5,429 nt of DNA from an uncultured Longilinea sp. Its GTDB lineage: Bacteria; Chloroflexota; Anaerolineae; Anaerolineales; Anaerolineaceae. Below are positions 1-5,429 of the stretch, one piece after another. The stretch covers positions 1 to 5,429 of the forward strand of contig CALMIB010000275.1 in NCBI GenBank assembly GCA_937863945.1. The letters run 5' to 3'. The position numbers and the translations under genes are program-made. Position 1 is the stretch's first letter. The number at the start of each line of letters is the position of its first letter. The notes under the pieces are model-generated. The model was not told the DNA's origin, made no database searches, and was given only the letters and a program-made list of their open reading frames with translations.

Positions 1-1
1 C

Positions 2-181
2 TTTCGGTTGAAAATCACCCAGGTGGCCGCCGCGGATGAATTCGCCGCGGCAGCCTCGCTGGAGATGGCCCAGGCAGATCAACGCGTTCCCGCGGTGCTG
101 GTTCGCGGCTTCCCTTATGCATTGCGCGAAGGATCGCTTCAGGAACTTCTCAGACCCAAAGATATGGATTTGTTTCGCTGA
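2..181 (+). CDS. cofE: Coenzyme F420-0:L-glutamate ligase, C-terminal end (partial)
   Basis: The frame is open from the left window edge to a TGA at 179-181, giving the last 59 residues of a longer protein. CofE adds one or more L-glutamates to F420-0 using GTP, in the cytoplasm. The visible tail has the family's C-terminal pattern: ADEFAAAASLEMAQAD (an ADE-LAAAAELVMGQA-like helix), then VPAVLVRGFPY and a closing LLRPKDMDLFR. The DLFR end matches stand-alone CofE proteins, so this looks like the natural terminus. There is no fused nitroreductase domain of the kind found after CofE in mycobacterial FbiB. The call is supported by cofD and cofC downstream. The start, the GTP site and most of the gene lie outside the window. 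Only the short tail is seen, so the identity rests on pattern recall plus context. Confidence 0.85.
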   Translation, partial: FRLKITQVAAADEFAAAASLEMAQADQRVPAVLVRGFPYALREGSLQELLRPKDMDLFR

Positions 182-190
182 TTACAACGC

Positions 191-727
191 ATGTACGCTT
201 TGACCACGCTTTTCAATTTTGAAGACCAACCTGTTTTTGCTGAAATGTGGCAAAAACTGCAAAAGAAATGCGGCCTGGTCACGGCAAATGAATCCAGTTT
301 TGTGCACCTTTCCTGGCAGGGCGCGCAGAAGTATCAACTCGATCTGGCACGTGAGCACCTGGCTGAAATTGCCGCGCGCATGCAGGCCATTCCTATCAAA
401 ACGGCTGGAATCGGATTATTTACAGGCAGCAAACCGGTCTTATACCTGGCCGTGGTGAAAAGCCCTGCGGTAATGCACCTGCATGCTACCTTGTGGGATC
501 GGCTGCATCCACTCAGCCACGAGTTGAACGCGTATTATGCTCCGCAAGATTGGGTCCCACACATCACACTGTCGTATGGTATGTTGTTACCGGCCGATGT
601 AAGCTGCGCGGTGGCTGAATTGATGTTTGAGCCCCTCTCGGTGGAGCTTCGCATTGATAATCTCGCGCTGATCTATCTGCAGGACGGCTCGATTGGCATC
701 GACAGCCGGTTTGATTTTTCAGGATAA
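191..727 (+). CDS. 2H phosphoesterase / 2'-5' RNA ligase-like protein
   Basis: A 178-residue cytoplasmic protein with no signal peptide or membrane segment. It carries the two His-x-Thr/Ser motifs that define the 2H phosphoesterase superfamily (LigT, CPDase, YjcG-like): HLS at residues 39-41 inside FVHLSW, and HIT at 124-126 inside WVPHITLSY. The spacing of about 85 residues and the length are normal for the family. The superfamily opens or forms 2',5'- or cyclic phosphodiester bonds in RNA or nucleotides; the substrate here cannot be read from sequence. The gene begins 9 nt after the cofE stop and in the same frame as cofE. No clear Shine-Dalgarno sequence precedes the ATG, so translation may depend on coupling to cofE. 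It sits between cofE and cofD, 25 nt before cofD. A role in F420 metabolism is only a positional inference. Confidence 0.8.
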   Translation: MYALTTLFNFEDQPVFAEMWQKLQKKCGLVTANESSFVHLSWQGAQKYQLDLAREHLAEIAARMQAIPIKTAGIGLFTGSKPVLYLAVVKSPAVMHLHATLWDRLHPLSHELNAYYAPQDWVPHITLSYGMLLPADVSCAVAELMFEPLSVELRIDNLALIYLQDGSIGIDSRFDFSG

Positions 728-752
728 CCTTTCATCCCAGGCAGGCTGGTTA

Positions 753-1706
753 ATGAAAATTGTCGCTTTGGCGGGCGGAGTCGGTGGGGCAAAACTGGCG
801 GACGGTTTTTACCGTGCGCGCCCGGATGCCGATTTGACTGTCATTGTTAATACAGGTGATGATTTTACCCACCTCGGGTTACGGATTTGCCCGGACCTGG
901 ATACCGTTTGTTACACCCTGGCGGGGCTGGCGAATCCGGTGACGGGGTGGGGCCGGTTGGAAGAAAGCTATGCAACGTTGGACGCGGTTGAGATGTTGGG
1001 CGGCCCGACGTGGTTCCGGCTGGGCGACCGCGACCTGGGCACGCACCTGGTTCGCTCCGACCTGCTGCGCGCGGGGAAATCGCTTTCGGAAATCACCCGG
1101 CAGTTCTGTCAGCGCTGGGGAATCCGGGCAAATGTTTTCCCGATGAGCGACGATCCGGTGGCAACCATCGTTCACACCCAAGCGGATGGCGATCTGGCGT
1201 TCCAGGATTATTTTGTCCGCTTGCGGTGCCAGCCGGAAGTGACCGGGTTTACTTTCCAGGGAATCGACAGCGCCCGACCGACCCCCGGCATCCTGGAGGC
1301 GATTCAGGCTGCGGATTTGGTGGTGGTGTGTCCATCCAATCCCTGGGTGAGCATCGCGCCAATCCTGGGCGTGCAGGGCATCCGGAGTGCGCTGAAAGCC
1401 AGGGAGAACGTCGTGGCTGTTTCTCCATTGATCGGCGGGCAGGCTATAAAGGGTCCGGCTGCAAAAATGTTCAGGGAATTGGGCTGGAAGCCGGCTGCGT
1501 TATCGGTGGCGAACCAGTACCAGGACTTTATTAAATCGTTCTTATTGGATTCTGCTGATGTGGATGATTGCGAAGAGATTCGCCAGTGGGGTATAATTCC
1601 TTATGTAAGCGACATCATCATGAAAGATATTCCCGGCCGCATCCGGTTGGCAAAATATATCCTGAATCTGGCTTCACAACTACAAGGAGGAACTCAATCC
1701 TCATGA
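753..1706 (+). CDS. cofD: 2-phospho-L-lactate transferase (CofD)
   Basis: A 317-residue protein, normal length for CofD/FbiA. It transfers the phospholactyl (or phosphoenolpyruvyl) moiety from the GDP-activated donor made by CofC to Fo, giving F420-0 or dehydro-F420-0 and GMP. Family blocks in order: the N-terminal glycine-rich nucleotide loop AGGVGGAK (7-14), NTGDDF (33-38) with LGLRICPDLDT (41-51), GDRDLGTHL (91-99), PSNPWVSI (194-201) and SPLIGGQAIKGP (224-235). The ATG at 753 is chosen because MKIVALAGGVGG is the canonical CofD N-terminus. An upstream in-frame TTG at 693 would add 20 unrelated residues and overlap the previous gene. The stop overlaps the cofC start as ATGA, indicating translational coupling. 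All key blocks look intact. Whether the donor derives from phospholactate, PEP or 3-phosphoglycerate is not decided by this sequence. Confidence 0.95.
   Translation: MKIVALAGGVGGAKLADGFYRARPDADLTVIVNTGDDFTHLGLRICPDLDTVCYTLAGLANPVTGWGRLEESYATLDAVEMLGGPTWFRLGDRDLGTHLVRSDLLRAGKSLSEITRQFCQRWGIRANVFPMSDDPVATIVHTQADGDLAFQDYFVRLRCQPEVTGFTFQGIDSARPTPGILEAIQAADLVVVCPSNPWVSIAPILGVQGIRSALKARENVVAVSPLIGGQAIKGPAAKMFRELGWKPAALSVANQYQDFIKSFLLDSADVDDCEEIRQWGIIPYVSDIIMKDIPGRIRLAKYILNLASQLQGGTQSS
1568..1597 (+). promoter_or_regulatory. Possible internal sigma70-type promoter inside cofD
   Basis: TTGCGA (1568-1573) and a perfect TATAAT (1592-1597) are separated by 18 nt, about 105 nt upstream of cofC. This could give extra transcription of cofC, the LLM gene and the molybdenum hydroxylase independently of cofE. 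The same bases encode the cofD residues QWGIIP, so the match may be chance, and the -35 box agrees with consensus at only four of six positions. Confidence 0.25.
1684..1690 (+). promoter_or_regulatory. Ribosome binding site of cofC
   Basis: AAGGAGG, a near-perfect Shine-Dalgarno sequence, lies inside the last codons of cofD, 12 nt before the ATG at 1703. The spacer is longer than usual. Together with the ATGA stop/start overlap it fixes the cofC start and suggests coupled translation of CofD and CofC. Confidence 0.75.
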
Positions 1707-2314
1707 GCCTCTGGGCGATCATACCGGTAAAGCCTCTACGCAGGGGGAAATCCAGGCTGGCAGGTGTTCTATCTGAGGAAGAGCGCACCGTATTAAATAT
1801 TGCCCTTTTGGAAAATACGCTTCGCACGTTAAAACAAGTCCAGGAAATCGACCAGATCCTGGTTGTCAGCCGGGATACCGGAGCATTGGCATTGGCGCGG
1901 GATTTCAAAGCCCGTACCGTTCAGGAAGGCAAGCCCGGGTTAAATACCGCGCTCAAACGCGCCACCATCGTCGCGCAGGCCTACGCTGCCCAGGACGTGA
2001 TGATTTTACCGGCTGATTTGCCGCTGATCAATGTCGAAGATATTCGAACTTTGATCGGCTATCTGATTAAACCCCCGGTGGTTGTCGTTGCGCCCGACCG
2101 ACGGAATGACGGCACGAATGCCCTGCTGGTCAGCCCGGCGGGTTCCATCGACTATATGTACGGCGTTGGATCATTCAAGAAGCACGTCGATCAGGCGAAA
2201 GTGAAAGGCATGCGGGTGGAAGTATGCAATCTCCAATCCTTTGCCCTTGATCTGGACATCCCTGAGGATTTGGAATTGCTCAACCAAATTCAATCCGTCA
2301 AAATCCGGCCTTAA
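1703..2314 (+). CDS. cofC: 2-phospho-L-lactate guanylyltransferase (CofC/FbiD family)
   Basis: A 203-residue GT-A-fold nucleotidyltransferase that activates a three-carbon phospho-acid with GTP, making the GDP-linked donor used by CofD. Motifs: PVKPLRRGKSRLA (8-20, nucleotide-binding loop), EGKPGLNTAL (75-84), PADLP (103-107, metal-binding Asp), DRRNDGTNAL (132-141), GSFKKH (156-161) and LDLDIPEDL (182-190). Length and motif order are standard for CofC. The start at 1703 gives MSLWAIIPVK, the usual N-terminus, and is preceded by AAGGAGG at 1684-1690. The longer in-frame extension back to 1568 is a cofD overlap with no family similarity. MobA/MocA nucleotidyltransferases of molybdenum cofactor synthesis share the fold and would be an alternative given the molybdoenzyme downstream. 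However, the GTNAL and SF-K-H blocks and the cofD overlap make CofC much more likely. The native substrate (phospholactate, PEP or 3-phosphoglycerate) is undetermined. Confidence 0.93.
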   Translation: MSLWAIIPVKPLRRGKSRLAGVLSEEERTVLNIALLENTLRTLKQVQEIDQILVVSRDTGALALARDFKARTVQEGKPGLNTALKRATIVAQAYAAQDVMILPADLPLINVEDIRTLIGYLIKPPVVVVAPDRRNDGTNALLVSPAGSIDYMYGVGSFKKHVDQAKVKGMRVEVCNLQSFALDLDIPEDLELLNQIQSVKIRP

Positions 2315-2326
2315 TCTTGTTATTCC

Positions 2327-2331
2327 AGGAG
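2327..2331 (+). promoter_or_regulatory. Ribosome binding site of the LLM oxidoreductase gene
   Basis: AGGAG lies 6 nt before the ATG at 2338. This decides the start: the in-frame TTG at 2317 lies upstream of this site. Confidence 0.7.
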
Positions 2332-2337
2332 ACCCCC

Positions 2338-3333
<996 letters not shown>

Positions 3334-3355
3334 TCCTGGAACGGGTATGCTGATT

Positions 3356-3359
3356 GGAG
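3356..3359 (+). promoter_or_regulatory. Ribosome binding site of the FAD subunit gene
   Basis: GGAG (in GGAGAGAAG) lies 7 nt before the ATG at 3367. It is in the 33-nt gap after the LLM gene, which otherwise shows no promoter or hairpin. Confidence 0.65.
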
Positions 3360-3366
3360 AGAAGCA

Positions 3367-4107
3367 ATGATCATTGAATATCATCGTCCCCAAACGATGG
3401 ATCAGGCTTTACAGTTGCTGGCGCGCCCAACTCCGCGGACCTATCCGCTGGGGGGCGGGAGCTGGCTGAGCCGCAAACGGGATGAGGATTTCGCCGTCAT
3501 CGATCTGCAAAGCCTGGGGCTGGATGAGGTTCAGGCGGAGGGTGGTTGGTTGTCACTTGGGGCCACGGCGCGCCTGCAAAAGCTGGTCGAGGTGCAGGCG
3601 ACCCCTGCATGGCTGAAAGATGTATGCACCCGCGAGACTCATCGGAATTTGCGCGAGATGAGTTCGATTGCAGGCACACTGGTGGGTGCGGATGGGCGCT
3701 CGCCGATTGCGATGGCGATGCTGGCTGTTAATGCCAGCATTCAAACGATGCCGGGCGGCGCAGAAATTTCCGCACAGGAATTTTTTGCTTCGAGAAAATC
3801 CGCGGGCAGCCACCGGCTGATCACCCGGGTCCGGTTGGATCTGAGCGCTGAAGTGAGATGTGAGTTTGTCGCTCGTACACCGCTGGATACCCCGGTGATT
3901 GGGGTGGCCCTGGCGGTTTGGCCTGGGATGGCGATGCGCATTGCTCTGGGCGGTTTTGGTGAAGCACCTATGCTTGCGTATGAAGGTGATGATGCGGGTC
4001 AGGCAAGAGCAGCCGTACACACCGCCTTGCATGCAAGCGGGGATGCGTGGGCCAGCGCCGTTTACCGGCAGGCAGCGGCTTTGGCGATTCTTGAACGATT
4101 ACTTTAA
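3367..4107 (+). CDS. FAD-binding subunit of a xanthine dehydrogenase / CO dehydrogenase-family molybdenum hydroxylase
   Basis: A 246-residue protein of the CoxM/XdhB type, which passes electrons from the [2Fe-2S] clusters to FAD and then to an acceptor. Features: N-terminal FAD loop YPLGGGSWLS (26-35, equivalent to the usual AGGT/AGGHS loop), WLSLGATARLQKL (61-73), the second FAD segment NLREMSSIAGTLVGAD (94-109, usually RN-aTiGGnl), AQEFFASRK (136-144), VIGVALAVW (177-185) and RIALGGFGEAP (191-201) of the C-terminal domain. It ends with the expected YRQAAALAILERLL helix (233-246), so it is complete but somewhat shorter than the common 280-290 residues. It has only two cysteines (88, 165) and therefore no extra [4Fe-4S] insert like that of 4-hydroxybenzoyl-CoA reductase. 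GGAG at 3356-3359 supports the ATG. It precedes the fused FeS/Mo subunit by 27 nt. The FAD loops are divergent from the textbook consensus. Confidence 0.88.
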   Translation: MIIEYHRPQTMDQALQLLARPTPRTYPLGGGSWLSRKRDEDFAVIDLQSLGLDEVQAEGGWLSLGATARLQKLVEVQATPAWLKDVCTRETHRNLREMSSIAGTLVGADGRSPIAMAMLAVNASIQTMPGGAEISAQEFFASRKSAGSHRLITRVRLDLSAEVRCEFVARTPLDTPVIGVALAVWPGMAMRIALGGFGEAPMLAYEGDDAGQARAAVHTALHASGDAWASAVYRQAAALAILERLL

Positions 4108-4122
4108 TCCTGAGCTTTTGGC

Positions 4123-4127
4123 GAGGA
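4123..4127 (+). promoter_or_regulatory. Ribosome binding site of the fused FeS/Mo subunit gene
   Basis: GAGGA lies 7 nt before the ATG at 4135 and 10 nt before the adjacent in-frame ATG at 4138. The first ATG has the better spacing. The frame is closed upstream by a TGA at 4111-4113, so no longer start is possible beyond this short stretch. Confidence 0.6.
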
Positions 4128-4134
4128 TAGATCG

Positions 4135-5429
4135 ATGATGAGATTACAGATGATCGTAAACGGGGAAAAGACTGAGTGGCCGGCAGCCCCGGGCGATACC
4201 TTGCTGGACGTTTTGCGGCGGGAAGGCTTCTTTGGCGCCAAGTATGGCGGCTGTGAAAAAGGCGAATGCGGCGCATGCGCCATTTTGCTCGACGGCCGGC
4301 CGGTCAATTCGTGCGGCATGCTGGCTGCCCAGGCGGATGGTCACCATATCGACACCATTGAAGCGCTGGGCGAACACCCAGAGCAAGGATGGAAGAAAAC
4401 CGGTGGATTGCACATGATCCAGCAGGCGTTTATCGAAACCGGCGCCATTCAATGCGGTTATTGCACGCCGGCGATGATCCTGGCTGCCCGTTCGCTGATC
4501 GCGAAGAACCCAAGCCCCTCCGAAGCCCAGGTGCGAGACGCTATTTCAGGCGTGTTATGCCGTTGCACGGGGTATGAGAAGCCGGTTCAGGCCGTTCTGC
4601 GCGCTGCAGCGCAAATGCGCGGCGAATACGTGCCGCCAATCGAGGGTTCGCAGCCCTCAACGCCTGAGAACTGGCCGGCTCCTGGCGAGCCCATAAAAGA
4701 AGACGGGGATGCGTTCACCGGCTCGGGCGGCTCTATAATGACGACGGTCATGCCCAGGATCTGGACGGTGCCGCAAACACCATCGCGCTCGAAAATTGGA
4801 AAGCCCGAAATCAAGGTCGATGCAGTCAAACTCGTGCAGGGCAAGCCGGCCTTCACCGCCGATATTGAGAAACGCGGCATGCTGGTCGGTAAAATCCTTC
4901 ACAGCCCGGTTGCACATGCCTGGATCAAATCGATTGATACTGCCGAAGCCAGGGCATTGCCCGGCGTTGCCGCCGTGTTGACCTGGCAGGATCTCCCGCG
5001 CGTGGTTTACTCCACCGCAGGTCAATCCGACCCGATCCCCGGGCCGCTGGATACCTTCTCGCTGGATCGCAAAGTGCGCTTCGTTGGCGACCGGGTTGCA
5101 TTTGTAGCTGCCGAGACGGCTGAGATTGCCAAAAAAGCGCTGGAGCTGATCAAGGTTGACTATGAACCCCTGCCAGCCGTCCTGGATTCGCGGGAATCGA
5201 TGAAACCCGGAACGGTGCGCATTCACGAAGAAACTGAATACGTCAACTTTGCCGATTCTGATGCCGAGCGTAATCTGGCCGCGGAAATTCGCATTGACAT
5301 AGGCGACGTGAACCGCGGGTTTGCGGAAGCTGATAAAATCTATGAGGCGGATTACGAGGTACCCAAAGTACAGCAGGCTCATATCGAGCCGCACGTTGTT
5401 GTCACGTATTGGGATGAGTATGACCTCCT
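4135..5429 (+). CDS. Fused [2Fe-2S] and molybdopterin-binding subunit of a molybdenum hydroxylase (partial, runs off the end)
   Basis: The frame is open from the ATG at 4135 to the window end (431 codons plus 2 nt, no stop). Residues 1-90 form a plant-type ferredoxin domain with C40-x4-C45-x2-C48-x11-C60. Residues 90-160 form the second, helical [2Fe-2S] domain with C107-x2-C110-x31-C142-x-C144, in QCGYCTP and CRCTGY. All eight ligands are present. A Pro/Gly/Ser-rich linker spans about 165-222. Next comes the aldehyde oxidase/xanthine dehydrogenase a/b hammerhead domain (about 226-350; VQGKPAFTADI, FVGDRVAFVAAE), then the start of the molybdopterin domain with QQAHIEPHVV (413-422). The small-plus-large fusion resembles Desulfovibrio aldehyde oxidoreductase, but here a separate FAD subunit is encoded. 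The family hydroxylates aldehydes, purines, N-heterocycles or CO. The catalytic Glu and substrate loops lie beyond the window, so the substrate cannot be assigned. GAGGA at 4123-4127 favours the first of two adjacent ATGs. Confidence 0.92.
   Translation, partial: MMRLQMIVNGEKTEWPAAPGDTLLDVLRREGFFGAKYGGCEKGECGACAILLDGRPVNSCGMLAAQADGHHIDTIEALGEHPEQGWKKTGGLHMIQQAFIETGAIQCGYCTPAMILAARSLIAKNPSPSEAQVRDAISGVLCRCTGYEKPVQAVLRAAAQMRGEYVPPIEGSQPSTPENWPAPGEPIKEDGDAFTGSGGSIMTTVMPRIWTVPQTPSRSKIGKPEIKVDAVKLVQGKPAFTADIEKRGMLVGKILHSPVAHAWIKSIDTAEARALPGVAAVLTWQDLPRVVYSTAGQSDPIPGPLDTFSLDRKVRFVGDRVAFVAAETAEIAKKALELIKVDYEPLPAVLDSRESMKPGTVRIHEETEYVNFADSDAERNLAAEIRIDIGDVNRGFAEADKIYEADYEVPKVQQAHIEPHVVVTYWDEYDL

Noticed and set aside
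34..53. Repeated CCGCGG hexamers near the left edge that could pair
   Set aside because: They lie in Ala-rich cofE codons; short GC repeats like this are expected in such coding sequence.
693..752. TTG start extending cofD upstream by 20 residues
   Set aside because: The extension overlaps the phosphoesterase gene and lacks family similarity; MKIVALAGGVGG at 753 is the typical N-terminus.
1010..1534. Second + frame of 174 codons inside cofD
   Set aside because: It is an out-of-frame shadow of cofD with Gly/Arg/Pro-rich nonsense composition.
1703..2314. Reading the nucleotidyltransferase as a MobA/MocA molybdenum cofactor enzyme
   Set aside because: The fold is shared, but CofC-specific blocks and the cofD overlap favour CofC.
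4270..4281. Perfect 12-nt palindrome GGCGCATGCGCC
   Set aside because: It falls in the codons for the Gly-Ala-Cys-Ala cluster motif, has no loop and no T-run, and is best explained by codon choice.
4734..4740. TATAAT overlapping an in-frame ATG (residue 202) in the linker, possibly a separate start for the molybdenum domain
   Set aside because: No -35 box at suitable spacing and no convincing ribosome binding site precede it; the frame is continuous with the FeS domains.
4657..5394. Minus-strand open frame (245 codons) opposite the molybdenum subunit
   Set aside because: The + strand is continuously open here and encodes hammerhead and Moco-domain motifs; the antisense translation looks like nothing known.

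Overview
The window is a single-strand block of seven tightly packed genes, all on the + strand, and reads as one operon or part of one. The content suggests a bacterium that makes coenzyme F420. The moderately GC-rich composition and the mix of separate cofE, cofD and cofC genes, a Mer-like luciferase-family oxidoreductase and a molybdenum hydroxylase fit Chloroflexota (Anaerolineae-like) best. This is judgement from protein style, not a database result. An actinobacterium is less likely because the cofE end shows no FbiB-type nitroreductase domain.

Layout. At 2-181 is the 3' end of cofE (F420-0:glutamate ligase). At 191-727 is a 2H phosphoesterase / 2'-5' RNA ligase-like protein. At 753-1706 is cofD, and at 1703-2314 cofC, which overlaps cofD by ATGA. 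Together these supply three F420 biosynthesis steps: guanylylation of a three-carbon phospho-acid (CofC), its transfer to the deazaflavin Fo (CofD) and glutamate tailing (CofE). The Fo synthase is not in the window. At 2338-3333 is an F420-dependent-type LLM oxidoreductase, a likely user of the cofactor.

At 3367-4107 is the FAD subunit of a xanthine dehydrogenase/CO dehydrogenase-family enzyme. From 4135 past the window end runs a fused [2Fe-2S] plus molybdopterin subunit; it has no stop codon in the window and is clearly coding throughout. These two make an electron-transfer chain Moco -> 2x[2Fe-2S] -> FAD, substrate unknown.

Intergenic gaps are 9, 25, -4, 23, 33 and 27 nt, with no terminator-like hairpin between genes. 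There is no stretch over 300 nt without a gene, and I saw no RNA gene, mobile element, CRISPR array or notable repeat. The most interesting aspect is the physical linkage of F420 synthesis, an F420-type oxidoreductase and a molybdenum hydroxylase, which suggests, but does not prove, a shared redox pathway.
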